Shown: one piece after another, positions 42,527 through 53,823 of the stretch
Numbering within the stretch: position 1 is the first letter of the stretch
Layout: each line of letters opens with the position of its first letter
From: Zizania palustris
Taxonomy: Eukaryota > Streptophyta > Magnoliopsida > Poales > Poaceae
Direction: 5' to 3'
Length of the DNA: 64,000 nt
NCBI GenBank assembly: GCA_019279435.1
Contig: JAAALK010000079.1
Span: 83,384,162 to 83,448,161, forward strand
Program-made: the position numbers and the translations under genes
The notes under the pieces: generated by a model
The model's database searches: none
What the model was told of the DNA's origin: nothing
Seen by the model: only the letters and a program-made list of their open reading frames with translations

Positions 42527-43074
42527 ATCCCCCACCATAGCTCAAAGTCCCACAGATATTTGCCTAATTCTTTGTATTGTTTATATACCAGTGTTTTGAT
42601 GGAGACCGGTTAAGGTTGAACATCCATCTAGAGCTTCAAGCTACACTCACTCACAACTTGAACAATGGACTATGCCTTGAATTGCAAGTTTTGTGCAAGT
42701 AAGTTTTACTTAAAGTCTTATCTGATACTAGGCTGCCAATAGCCTACCCCTCGGGTGGAGCGTATAAGTCATACTCCTTTGTCTCTTCATGAGCTTACTA
42801 GGAGACTACCCAAGTCTCCATAGACTGCGACCAACAATCGAGCTCATATAGGTATGTTCTTTCAAGAATGCTCTGTAGGATAGCATCTTTACTAATATAG
42901 CCAACAGAACACATTAAGACAGTCGTCAACTTGCCTAGCAGTTTCTGAGAGTATTGCATCTTCACTTAGAGTGGGTTAAAATTACTCTCTTTAGTTAACT
43001 GATGGCTTGTTCTTCCCAAGTCCTAATTCACGGGATCGCCGATCACATAGGTTGGGTTACTACCATAGTATAAC
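42527..43074 (-). other. Purine tract and 3' untranslated region of C
   Basis: Minus-strand TATGGTGGGGGAT next to the LTR, then about 540 bp of noncoding sequence up to the RNase H stop. Nothing else recognised. Confidence 0.6.
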
Positions 43075-45448
43075 TCACATGGGTCTCATACCCATCTCCT
43101 TCGATGCATTGTCTATCACATTCCGTGATAATCCCTTTGTAAAGGGATCTGCCAGGTTTTTAGATGTTTGGATATAATCCAATGTTATAACTCCGGAGTT
43201 TCTCAACTTCCTGACAAATTTCAATCGTCTCTTTACATGTCTAGATGATTTCATGTTATCCTTAGAACTATTCACCTTTACAATGACCGTTTGATTGTCA
43301 CAGTTCATAAGGATAGCTGGCACTGGTTTTTCAACCATTGGTAAATCCATCAATAGATCACGCAACCATTCTGCCTCAACAGTGGCTGTGTCTAGTGCCG
43401 TGAGCTCTACTTCCATGGTTGACCTCCTCAATATGGTCTGTTTGCAAGACCTCCATGAAACAGCTGCACCTCCAAGAGTGAACACATATCCACTCGTGGC
43501 TTTGATCTCATCAATATCAAAGATCCAGTTTGAATCACTATATCCCTCCAGTACCGAAGGGTACCCAGAATAGTGAAGTCCAAAACTCATAGTACCTCTT
43601 AGATAGCGCATGACTCTTTCAAGCGCACGCCAATGATCATCTCCCGGATTAGAAGTAAACCGGCTCAATTTGCAAACAGCAAAAGAGATGTCAGGCCTAG
43701 TAGCACTAGCTAGGTACATGAGTGATCCAATGATCTGGGAGTATTCCAATTGATTCCTAGCAACTCTCTTGTTCTTTCGAAGTAACAAACTAGGATCATA
43801 GGGTGTTGGAGAAGGCTTACTGTCCATGTAGCCAAAGCGGCTTAAGACCTTTTCCACATAATGGGACTGCAAAAGTGTAATCCCATTCTCATCCCTTGTT
43901 AGCTTGATGTTCAAAATTACATCAGCCACTCCCAGATCCTTCATATCAAAATTTTGAGACAAGAAAGTTTTGATCTCATTAATCACATTAATGTTTTTCC
44001 CAAAGATCAGTATGTCGTCGACATATAGGCACAAAATAACTCCCTCACCCCCACCATAGCGATAGTATACACATTTATCTGCCTCATTGACTGCAAAGCC
44101 CGCAAATGTTAAAGTTTTATCAAACTTCTCATGCCATTGCTTAGGAGCTTGTTTCAGACCATACAAAGATTTTAATAGCTTACACACCATGCCTTCTTGA
44201 ACTTTTACTACAAACCCATCAGGCTGATCCATGTAAATTTCCTCATCCAGCTCTCCATTAAGAAAAGCTGTCTTAACGTCCATCTAATGAACGAGAAGAT
44301 CATGTGAGGCAGCCAAAGAAAGTAGTACTCGAATAGTGGTCAATCGAGCAACAGGTGAGTAAGTGTCAAAGAAATCTTCGCCTTCTTTCTGGGTATAGCC
44401 CTTGGCTACAAGTCGAGCCTTATACTTTTCAATAGTACCATCAGGTCTAAGCTTCTTTTTGAACACCCACTTGCACCCTACAGGTTTGCAACCATAAGGT
44501 CGTTCTGTCACCTCCCAAGTCCTGTTAGCAATAATGGAATCCATCTCGCTATGGACAGTCTCTTTCCAATAGTCTGCATCAGGAGATGCATATGCTTCTG
44601 ACATAGACGTGGGAGTGTCATCGACAAGGTACACAATGAAATCATTACCAAAGGATTTAATTATCCTTCGTCTCTTGCTCCTCCTAGGAGCTTCACTGTC
44701 ATCCTCCTCAAGGACAGTTTCATGTGTTTGTTCAGAAAATTCAGGTGGTGTGACTGAATTGGGAATTGTCTCAGGAGTTTGACTAGAAGTGCTATGAGTA
44801 TTTTTCATTGGAAATATGCTATAAAAAATGTTGCATCTCAAGACTCCATAATTGTACCAACATGCATGTCTGGTACCTCAGATTTTACTAAAAATCTATA
44901 GGCAATACTGCGATGAGCATATCCTAGAAAGACACAATCCACAGTTTTAGGTCCAAGCTTGCACTTCTTAGTTATTGGTACATTGACTTTCGTCAAGTAA
45001 CCCCATGTGCGCAAGTAAGAAAGTGATGGTTTTCTTCCAACCCACATCTCGTATGGGGTTTTGTCCTTATTCTTGTCAGGAACTCTATTTAATACATGAC
45101 AAGAGGTCAGTAACGCCTCCCCCCACCATGCCTCAGATAATCCCGCAGTGTCTAACATGGCATTAACCAAGTCAGTCAAGGTGCGGTTCTTCCTTTCGGC
45201 AATCCCATTTGATTCGGGTGAATAGGGAGGCGTTCTCTCATGTATAATTCCATGTTCCTCACAGAATAAGTCAAACTCATTTGAAAAATACTCTCCACCA
45301 CGATCCGACCTAAGTCTTTTGATATTTCTCTCTAGTTGATTTTCAGCTTCTGCCTTATAAATTTAAAATAGTCAAGAGCCTCATCTTTCATTTTTAATAG
45401 ATAAACATAGCAAAATCTAGTCGCATCATCAATTAGCGTCATGAAGTA
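43075..45448 (-). pseudogene. Integrase end, reverse transcriptase and RNase H of C (broken)
   Basis: 43075-44283 encodes VKTAFLNGELDEEIYMDQPD, LCLYVDDILIFG and RNase H (EGYSDSNWIFDIDEIKATSG, MEVELTALDTATVEAEW). It is cut off from the preceding 44284-44841 by a TAG at 44281-44283 just before MDVKTAFLN. 44284-44841 is the reverse transcriptase N-terminal part (GCKWVFKKKLRPDGTIEKYK). 44838-45179 is the integrase tail (EMWVGRKPSLSYLRTWGY). Between 45180 and 45448 the integrase core is still readable across a 1-bp shift near 45360. At least five lesions in all. Confidence 0.88.
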
Positions 45449-46960
45449 TCATTTTCCACCCTTTGTTAACAAGCCATTCATTTCACAAAGATCTGAATGT
45501 ACGAGTTCTAGTGGTGCCAAGTTTCTCTCCTCGGCTGCCCTATGAGGCTTACGAGGTTGCTTTGACTGCACACAACTATGACACTTAGAACCTTTAACAA
45601 TGGAAATGTTTGGAATTAAGTTCATACTAGAAAGCCGAGACATCAAACCAAAATTTATATGACATAAACGTGAGTGCCAAACATTGACATCATCACCAAC
45701 ATTGCCACATATATGGTTCACAGATTTATTGCAGAAATCAGAAAGTGAAAAGTGAAACAAGCCACCACATTCGTAGCCTTTACCAATAAATAGTCCATGT
45801 TTTGACACGACTACTTTATTAGACTCAAACACCAATTTAAACCCATCCCTACATAGACGGGAGCCACTAACTAGATTCTTGTTGATAGAAGGGACATGTT
45901 GCACGTTCTTCAGCTGCACGATCTTTCCTGAAGTAAACTTCAGATCTACCGTGCCAACACCATGAACAGAAGCATGAGACCCATTCCCCATTAGGACGGA
46001 AGAATCCCGAGTGACCTGGTAAGAAGAGAACAAAGAGATATCAGCACAGACATGTACATTAGCCCCTGTATCAACCCACAAATTGGTAGATTGATCAACT
46101 GAAAGAACGGTAGGAAAATTACCATACTCGTTCCCATCTTCAGTATTGCCAATGGTCACATTGACAGACTTTGAAGGCTGTCCTGCAGGAGCTTTCATCC
46201 CTTTGCGATGTGGACACTTCTTGGCCCAATGGCCAACTTCTCCACATACAAAGCAAGGCTTCGCAGCTGTATTACTCTTCTTCTTCTTGTAGTTGGTAGT
46301 TTGTTTAACTTTGAATTTCCCTTTGTTCTTGCCTGAGGGTTGATGCACCACGTTGGCGCTCGATTGCCCCTCACCTTTTGCCGCAGCGTCCTTTTCCCTG
46401 GCTTTCTCCTCAACATCAAGAGACCTTATCAAACTCTCAACAGAGAATTCTTGTCTCTTGTGTTTGAGTGCAGTACCAAAACTCCTCCATGAAGAAGGTA
46501 ATTTCGCAATAATGCAAGCAGCCACAAACGTGTCGGGTAAGGCACACTTTAGGAGTTCAAGTTCTTTAGCAATGACCTGTATTTCATAAGCCTGATCCAC
46601 TACAGAACGGTTCTTAACCATCCTGTAGTCATGAAATTGCTCCATGACATACAAGTCATTGCTAGCATCAGTAGCACCGAATTTGGCATTCAGTGCATCC
46701 CATAACTCCTTCGCATCTATCATGTGCATATACACCTCGCACAGACGATCAGCAGGAACACTAAGAATGCATCCTACAAAGATTGTAGTGGCATCCTTGA
46801 ACTCTTTCTCTTTTTCAGCAGAAAGATCTCCTTCAGGTTTGCCACTACTAACCCAGTAGACATTCATAGCTGTTAGCCACAAAGTTACTTTGATCTGCCA
46901 TCTCTTGAAGTGCACACCGGAAAATTTCTCCGGCCTCAGTGCATCGGCAAATCCAGCCAT
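45449..46960 (-). pseudogene. Gag, protease and integrase N-terminus of C
   Basis: Begins at the ATG at 46960 (MAGFADALRPEKFSGVHFKR). Copia gag domain residues about 15-230, Lys-rich region, CCHC knuckle CFVCGEVGHWAKKC, protease LWVDTGANVHVC, pre-integrase finger VWHSRLCHINFGLMSRLSS with CHSC, then integrase start LELVHSDLCEMNG. It stops at 45449 with TGA where TGG (Trp of GGKWYF) is expected. The upstream extension of this frame into the LTR (to 47101) is fortuitous. Confidence 0.88.
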
Positions 46961-46996
46961 ATCAAAACCACAGTGCCTAAAATAAGGTTTTTGGAT

Positions 46997-47733
46997 TGTT
47001 GGAAATAACAACACTTTTAGGTTTAACTTATTCCACAAATAAATCATGACGTGAAACAGATGAATACGCATAACCACAGTATAGCAGTAAACTATACACA
47101 TGAACTAGAATAATGTACTGAACGTGGTAAGAGTGTACCGGATGTTCACAGTTGGAGCAGCCACAGATCTGACTGGTACCACGACGACGACGCGCGGTAC
47201 CAGACGACGGCGATGACGGGCAGCACTCGAGCAAATAGGAAGATGAGTCGTGGTGGACGAACGCGAGCAGTCGCGTGGAGCGCTTCCCAAAAACCTTATT
47301 CGCCCTCTCCCGGTGCAGGATCTCGAAGGCGATGGGTTCCGGAGACCTGCTCTTCCGCTCAACGGTGCACGCCGATGAGAGGAACGTAGTAGACTATGAA
47401 TGACCGCGTCTGCGCAAGCAATCGGAGCCGATTTCGGCGGACCAATCACGCGCATGTCGTGCGCCCGCGCCCCCCGGCCCTGGCCCGTGCCCGTGCCCGT
47501 GCCCGGCCCTGCGAGGCGAGGCAAGCGAGCGCGCGCGTGTGTTTCTCTAGTCTCCTCTCACCCACATAGGTCTAGTTGTAAGGAGAGCACCATTCCTTAT
47601 AAGCTGGTCTTCCTCTCCTAGAACTAGTAAGGTGGGACTAAAGGTTCACATGCTCTCTCTACATGGTAGACCTTTGAGATTTTTTCAGGAATTATTCTTC
47701 AAATAAATTTGGGCCAAACCCATTTATTCAACA
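46997..47733 (-). repeat. 5' LTR of element C (with ~190-bp deletion)
   Basis: 737 bp. Where the 3' LTR continues AATGGCCGC with about 190 further bases before CGTCTGCGCAAGC, this copy reads AATGACCGCGTCTGCGCAAGC. The clean junction at a few shared bases suggests a deletion after insertion. Confidence 0.88.
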
Positions 47734-47738
47734 TATAT

Positions 47739-48183
47739 TACCTGGTTTTGAAAAAAGAGTAATTTTTTGGAAACGAGACAAATTGTATCAAAACAAAACT
47801 GATTATACCATGTTACAATTACAGAAGGAAAGAGAAAAACAAGCAAGAGACTTGCCATCAGAGAGATCGAGAAGAATCTTCCTAAATTGGAACGCTACAA
47901 AGAGACGCGAACAAATTAATGAGCACATCCACAACTTAACGCTGACCAACTCCGATCCAGTACGCGAAAGAAGTCTGAGCAGTTGTATTCATTTTTCTAG
48001 CAGATCTTACGACATCATGTATCACCAAACAAGCTGGTGATCTGAACCATAGAGCTAGCCTCTAGCTATATACCCGACAGAACCTTGTGAGCACAGAAGC
48101 CACCAAGAAAGATACAGGGAAAGCAAATGACTCGAAAGGAACCTAACTCAACAAACTATAGGTATTGACGGTGCATTGCAGTT
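47739..48183. other. Intergenic DNA, nothing recognised
   Basis: About 445 bp of ordinary composition. A short plus-strand frame (47783-48040) has no recognisable domain. Confidence 0.4.
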
Positions 48184-48519
48184 GGTGTTTGGATCAAAAA
48201 GTTAAATTTTAACATATGTCACATCGAATGTTTGGACATCCGTTTGAAGGACTAAATATGAACTAATTATAAAAATAATTGCAGAGTTGGAGGATAATTC
48301 ACGAGACTAATTTATTAAGCCTAATTAATCCACGATTAGCAAATATTTAATGTAGCATCACATTGTCAAATCATAATGTAATTAAGTTCATTAGATTCGT
48401 CTCACGAATAATCCACCAATTATAAATGAGTTTTGTAAATAAACTACATTTAATACTCTAAAATAGTATCAAATATTCAATGTGACGAGGGCTAAATTTA
48501 AGCCCCTTGTCCAAACACC
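48184..48519. mobile_element. Foldback MITE (336 bp)
   Basis: Ends GGTGTTTGGA and TCCAAACACC are perfect inverted repeats. The arms stay complementary far inward (TCACATCGAATGTTTGGA against TCAAATATTCAATGTGA; ATTAAGCCTAATTAATCC inside). The length and sequence type match a very common grass MITE. A target duplication is not clear. It has no coding capacity. Confidence 0.75.
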
Positions 48520-49429
48520 CCCTTAATTTGTTAGCATCCCAGATCATCGGAGAATTGATCACAAGGGAAAACATAAAATCACAGCAAGAACAAAACGTAA
48601 GATCTCGCTCACAAAGTCAGCCGCCATGTTTCCTTTCTTCTTTTCTTCTTTTTGTTCAAGTTAATTTATACAATGTGCCCTGTCCCTATTTTATAGTCAT
48701 GTTTACTTGACTTTCAAGTTTCCTCTTAATCCAAACATGACTCCTAAGTTTCCACTAATCCTCTACTAATTATCTAGTACTACTTGCACTGCACTAGATT
48801 GTGGAGTGTAATTGTTCGCTATTCGGTTGGACACATTATGGAGTGTATTTTTTCGTTGAGTATATATTTACATTTTTGTCTAGTGTAATTATTTACCAAA
48901 TGTTTTTTTGGCTTTGCTAATAAGTGATAGATGTTTGCTGAGTATTAAAAAAATATACTCAATAAATAAACCCAGGACTCTTGCACATGGCACAGATCAC
49001 GTTTTCCGTAGTGGATGACATTCGTCTCTCATCGAGCCACACAAGCTAGCTCGCTGTCCAAAAAAAAGATTTTACATGTTGCCCTTCAATTTTGTTCCGA
49101 AAAGATTTTGAATTTGTCCCAAATTGAGACGTTTTATTTCTACAACTCTTTACCTATTATTCAACAACACTAATTTTCTTATTAATAAACAATACTTCTA
49201 TTTTTTAATCGTATCATAAAGTAAATTCTTTGTGAGAGGAACGAGTACATCTCACTATTCAGAAAAAGGCAAAAAAAGGAAAGCGAGGAACGGATTAAAG
49301 CGAAAGTGAGGCCACGCGCGTACTGTGACAGCCTCCCATTATATGCGAAGAACAATAATGGAGGCCACCACTTTCTTCGTATCAGAATCGATTCTACTCT
49401 CCTCAACACATCTCGATCGACAACTCATC
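48520..49429. other. Intergenic DNA, nothing firmly recognised
   Basis: AT-rich, no domain-bearing frame. A minus-strand start near 48625 (MAADFVSEILRFVLAV) is too short to support. The region meets the truncated gag leader of copy B near 49430. Confidence 0.4.
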
Positions 49430-50040
49430 TTGCGCTAGCTGTATGACGTGTTCAGGCCTATGCGCTTGTGCATGCGGCGTGGGAATCGTGAGTAGAGCTG
49501 GCGCAGGCGTAGGTGGAGGCGGTGCATGGTGAGCAGTGCTGGCTTGGCCGTAAGCATAATGATTAGTCTCGGCCATGGATATCGAGGCCGGAGACGTAAT
49601 GGTTTTGCCAGTATTACCGTCAGTTGCTGTAAATGTGATTTATCAGAGGTATACTTGCAATAGGAGCTAACGGCTTGGTCTACTGATGCGGCTATCTTTT
49701 GCTCAATCTCTAAAGAAGATAAACGAGGCGATACCGGTGTTACCCGGATCTGAGCAAGGTCGGGGACATTGATGTCGCGCTTGATGAAGCCTACGCGTGT
49801 CTTGATGTAGCTTCCAAGCATGAGGTCTTAGAGTGCCTTCATCTTTGCCTCGATCTCTGCACGGTCTTCTGTGGGAATATCTTCAAGGGTAGGCGTCATG
49901 ATGTTGCAGTTGTCGATATCTGAGCCTCCTATTGGATCCATCGGTGGTGTAGACGTAGTAGTTGTTGTAGATGTACCGACGACCTATGTAGATGTACTTG
50001 TCATGTTGGTGTAGCCTTCCCCAGCGGAGTCGCCAAAAAG
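49430..50040 (-). pseudogene. Primer-binding region and truncated gag leader of the B family
   Basis: On the minus strand the LTR end TCAACACA is followed by CTTTTTGGCGACTCCGCTGGG, the kind of sequence that follows a 5' LTR in Tat-lineage elements. A reading frame then starts at 49821 (MLGSYIKTRVGFIKRDINVP). After a frame change near 49640 it continues as MAETNHYAYGQAS and a Pro-rich stretch, and breaks off near 49430 against unrelated DNA. It resembles a gag N-terminus but no domain can be proven. It lies on the 'wrong' side of the LTR relative to the B pol genes (see findings). Confidence 0.55.
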
Positions 50041-51399
50041 TGTGTTGACATGAAAATGTGCCCCCGCACTTCGGTCAGTTCGACGATCCAAAAGTGTGCG
50101 GATACTTAGGGACGAGCCTAAGCGTAACACAACACCGACGTCGCGTTCCGACTACCCTTAACCGTGGTAAGGGGGGTGGAGTCTCCACGCAATCAGATCA
50201 CATAGAAATAATCCAATTAGCCGAAAAGAAATATATTAAACAGAATAAATCAGCAAGCCGAGTGGAGCCTGACTGATTCAAAGTATACAATGCAAAGGTA
50301 TCGCTGAAGGGTACCTTCGGCGTCTGATGCAAAGGGTCCCGCCGAAGGGTGCATTCGGTGTTCGGACTGATCTGGCCGAAGACGGGCTCCGAACAGATCT
50401 TGACGCGACAATTACCTCCGAACAGCGGGGTTCAACGTGAGGTCTCTGACACGGTAAAATAACTTATGCGCATCGCATGGGCGTGACTTCATCTGATCCG
50501 GGGTACGAGCGTGGCGAAGCCTGTCGTGACGAAGCCTGTTGCGAAGCGTGCTGGTGCGCGGGACTCGGTCAAACCGACAACAGCGTGACGGTCCGGCACG
50601 GGTAGCCGAAGCAGTAATTCCACCGAGGGGTGTTTTGGTAGCCTCCAAAACTAATCTCTTGGCTCCGGACACCTCCAGCGAAGGGGCTACGAGCGTGAAA
50701 ACCTGCAATAGAATAGATATCAAGTGCCAATTCGGCCTGGGGACCGAATTCTGCTAAGCGTTGCACTAGGGAGCGAAGGTAGCAATCTGTTACGCAGATT
50801 AGCAGATACTTCATAGGCAAAGTAACAAGGCGATAACAATCTATTACGTAGATTAACGTATACTTCACAAGCGAAGTAACAAGGATTACCACTGTTCCGA
50901 AGTGGCCATCAGAGGGCTTCCAGGCAAACCCACGAAGATTGCAGAAAAGTAAAGGTAAAAGTAAAGGTACGGTTCAAGGCTAGGGCTTTGTGTTGATTTG
51001 TGTTGGGGGGTTAATGAACTGGCCTTACCCCTATATTTATAGGGGCTAGACTTCTAATCTCTAAGACTAATCTGGTAGAATTCGGCTTAATCACGCGTAA
51101 GGATAAAATTAGCCATAATCGGACTCAAACTCTATCTCTAGAACTCAGCCAGAAGGGGGCCTTCGGCCAGGCCCACCGAAGCCTGCTCTTTGGGCCGAAG
51201 CTTTGGTGAGGTGGGCCTCCGAAGGCCTTCAGGCCAAAGGTATCAGGCTCACTAGAAGCTTCCGAAGCCCATAGCTCAGTGGGCCTTCGGCCCTATAGGG
51301 CTTCGGCCTAGTCCAGGACATGTGTATTTTTGGCCCAAATTACTAAAATTGATATTTTGACAACCTTAACCATTAATGCAATTTTTTGCTATCAACACA
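50041..51399 (-). repeat. Complete LTR of Tat-lineage copy B
   Basis: 1359 bp. The minus strand runs from TGTGTTGATAGCAAAA (51399) to TTTTCATGTCAACACA (50041), with perfect TGTGTTGA/TCAACACA ends. One side abuts a polypurine tract and integrase (51400 onward), the other a primer-binding region (50040 downward). It therefore acts as 3' LTR for one internal region and as 5' LTR for another. Confidence 0.88.
51034..51041 (-). promoter_or_regulatory. TATA box of the B LTR
   Basis: CCCCTATAAATATAGGGG on the minus strand; the box lies within a short palindrome. Confidence 0.55.
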
Positions 51400-51436
51400 T
51401 GCCCCCTGCCTTTTAGTGAACTAAGTGAACTAAAAG
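51400..51436 (-). promoter_or_regulatory. Polypurine tract and hairpin of copy B
   Basis: Minus strand AAAAGGCAGGGGGCA abuts the LTR. CTTTTAGT (51410-51417) and ACTAAAAG (51429-51436) form the same stem as in copy A (253-279). Confidence 0.7.
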
Positions 51437-51484
51437 CATAACGGGATAAGGACGATACCTCTCACATCGGCCTTTCGACACTTT

Positions 51485-52686
51485 TCAAGCTGTTTGCCAC
51501 ACCCTTGGGAAGTACCTTTTTAAGTACCTGCCATTCAAAGCTCTTTGAAACTACTCTCCTTGCAGAGATTCTAACACATATGCATTGCGAGGAGTAGTTT
51601 CGGCTATTTTGAAAGTACCTTCCCAACTAGGTGACCATTTACCAAATTTAGGGCTCTTAGTGCCTAAGGGAAAAATTGTCTTCCAAACCAAGTCACCTAC
51701 TTGAAATGATTTTTTAACCTTCTTATTATAGGCTTTAGCTACTCTTCTTTTGTCTATTTCTATAGCTTCTAAAGCCCTCAACCTCTTATCGGTCACTTCT
51801 TCTAGAATGTCCTTCAAAAGAGTCTCATACTCATTGATCGATAAGCCATCTTGCTTTAGAACCCTCAAAGAGCCAAGATCTACTTCTACAGGTAGAACGA
51901 CTTCTTGTCCATATACTAACTCATATGGACTAACTTTGGTAGCACTGCACTTTGCAATTCTACAAGCCCATAACGCCTCGGAAAGCACTTCATGCCACCT
52001 CTTAGGGAATTCTTCGATTTTCCTCTTAATGAGCTTAGAGTTTGCGGAATACCGAACCTATGTACAATGTGCTTTAAGATAAAATCAAGTACCTCGTTGT
52101 GAGTCATATTCTTGAGAGGTACGGCTTCGGTCCATTTGGTGAAGTAGTCCGTCGCCATTAACACGAACCGATGCCCTTTTGAAGAAGGAGGATAAATCTG
52201 GTCGATGAAGTCTAAACCCCAACCTCGGAACGACCATGGCTTGATAATAGGGTTAAGCAATGAAGAAGGAGATAGCTGAATATTTCCAAACTTTTGGCAT
52301 GCTTCACACCCTCTATAATATCGAAAACAATCCTCAGTCATAGTCGGCCAGTAGAAACATACTCTTTTGAGCATCCAACTCATTTTTTGGGCAGACTGAT
52401 GAGTGCCACAAAGCCCTTCATGGACTTCTCCCATAGCTACCTGGGACTGTTCATCGTCTAAACATCTTAAATGTACTCCATCAATAGTTCGGCGATATAA
52501 TACATCATCTAGCAACATAAATTTAAACGCTTGTCGTCGAACTTTCCGATCAGCCCTTTGACTAGGGTTTCTCAAATATTGGACGATTGGAATTCTCCAA
52601 TCGCTCTTAGGGACTTCCGGAGGATTTGCTGATTCCTTCCCTAGAGTTATGTTTAAACTACTGACTTCGGAGTGCCCCCGGGCCAT
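51485..52686 (-). pseudogene. Integrase of Tat-lineage copy B (broken)
   Basis: The first part (51916-52686) holds the zinc finger (VHEGLCGTHQSAQKMSW, CFRYYRGCEACQKFG) and the first catalytic aspartate (MATDYFTKWTEAVPLKN). Then about 110 bp are missing relative to copy A, joining GIPQTL to SSLRGKSKNSL and shifting the frame. With this the DQGSSF aspartate and the QAESSNK glutamate are gone. The remainder (51551-51988) is collinear with A and ends in the GDLVWKT part. The original stop is TGA at 51485-51487; a TAG at 51551 now ends it earlier. Confidence 0.85.
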
Positions 52687-52783
52687 TCCTGCTTCTGCCG
52701 AAGCCTGACCAGTTTGGCCGTGCGGAGCCGGTCAGTACAAAGCCTCCTATAGGAGGGTTCGGGTTCTCAAAGACCCTCACTGT

Positions 52784-53823
52784 CTAGCAGGCTTCGATGC
52801 AGGGGCTCCGACGCACTAGGTCCTTCGACGGATGGAGTGTTCTGTCCCGGGGGCTCCAGCGCGCGGCACTTTCAGGTGGCCGGAGGGGTCCGACCCGGAG
52901 GGTTTGGCAGCCCTCGCACCTGCCCGAAGCTACTGGCTTCGACAGTGAGACCAACCATCGGCTTTCCTGTACAGAAAATTTGCCTCTCCTGACTTGATAG
53001 ACAGATGCTTGCTGAGCCAAATCATTTGCAATGGAATTGGCCTCTCTCAACACGTGAGAAATTTTGAAGTCATCAAAAGTAGCAATTATATGTCTAGGCA
53101 TTTATCCAAGTAACTGTTTAGCAAGCCATTAAGACATTGAACACTCTTAGCTACTTGTTGCACCACTAACAGGGAATCACCATGCACATGAACATGTTTC
53201 ACACCCATGGATTCCAACAATTGAAGTCCTAACAATAAAGCCTCATATTCAGCTTGGTTATTAGTAGAGGGAAATTCTAAATGAGCAGAGGTTTCAAAAT
53301 GTGTTCCACTAGGTGATATGAGAACCACTCCAATACCTTGGCCACTCTTGCAAGCCGAACCATCAAAATAAAGTTTCCATGGTACTAATTCAATTAGAGC
53401 AACACTGTCACTCCAACTGACATCTATGTGGTGATCAACTATAAAATTAGTGACAATTTGGTCTTTCATAACTCTTAGAGGTTCATAGGCCAAATCATAC
53501 TCAATCAAAGCATAAGCCCACTTCTCGATTATTCCACTTAGAATCGGCTTTTGCAACATGTATTTTATAACATCGGTTTGGCAAGCAACAATACATGTAG
53601 TAGGAAGAAGATAGTGACGTAATTTGGTACATGCGTAGTAAAGTGATAAACATAAGCGCTCCACAAACACATACCTGGTTTCGGCGTCCAGCAGGCGGCG
53701 GCTCAAGAACATGATGATGTACTCTTTTCCCTCCACCTCTTGGGTTAGCATGACCCCTATAACGCTATCTTTGGTGGCAATGTATAGCCAAAACGGAATT
53801 CCGTCTTTTGGTGTTCTCACCAT
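52784..53823 (-). pseudogene. Dual RNase H region of copy B
   Basis: 53086-53823 encodes the gypsy RNase H (LYIATKDSVIGVMLTQEVEG) and then the archaeal-type RNase H with DGSACKSGQGIG, NNQAEYEALLLGLQ and VHGDSLLVVQQV. 52784-53101 supplies the last part (SHVLREANSIANDLAQQAS). All four acidic residues of the second RNase H are kept, unlike copy A. A small frame break near 53090 separates the pieces. A Pro/Ser/Arg-rich linker toward integrase follows. Confidence 0.86.

Larger units (their letters stand above)
41599..47733 (-). mobile_element. Element C: degenerate Ty1/copia retrotransposon
   Basis: LTRs 41599-42526 and 46997-47733 start TGTTGAATAAATGGG and end TTATTTCCAACA on the minus strand. 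TATAT flanks both sides (41594-41598, 47734-47738). The internal 4.5 kb carries gag, protease, integrase, reverse transcriptase and RNase H in copia order with several stops and shifts. The leader is only 36 bp and lacks the usual Met-tRNA site. The 5' LTR is about 190 bp shorter than the 3' LTR. Its gag and pol are unlike those of the Sireviruses D and F, so it is from another copia branch, which I do not name. Confidence 0.9.

Noticed and set aside
48560..48630. Small minus-strand peptide beginning MAADFVSEILRFVLAV as an upstream ORF or small gene
   Set aside because: Too short, no context such as a promoter or downstream gene to support it.
49182..49409. 75-codon minus frame as continuation of the B gag
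   Set aside because: No similarity to gag and no sister copy to compare; composition changes to ordinary flanking DNA near 49430.
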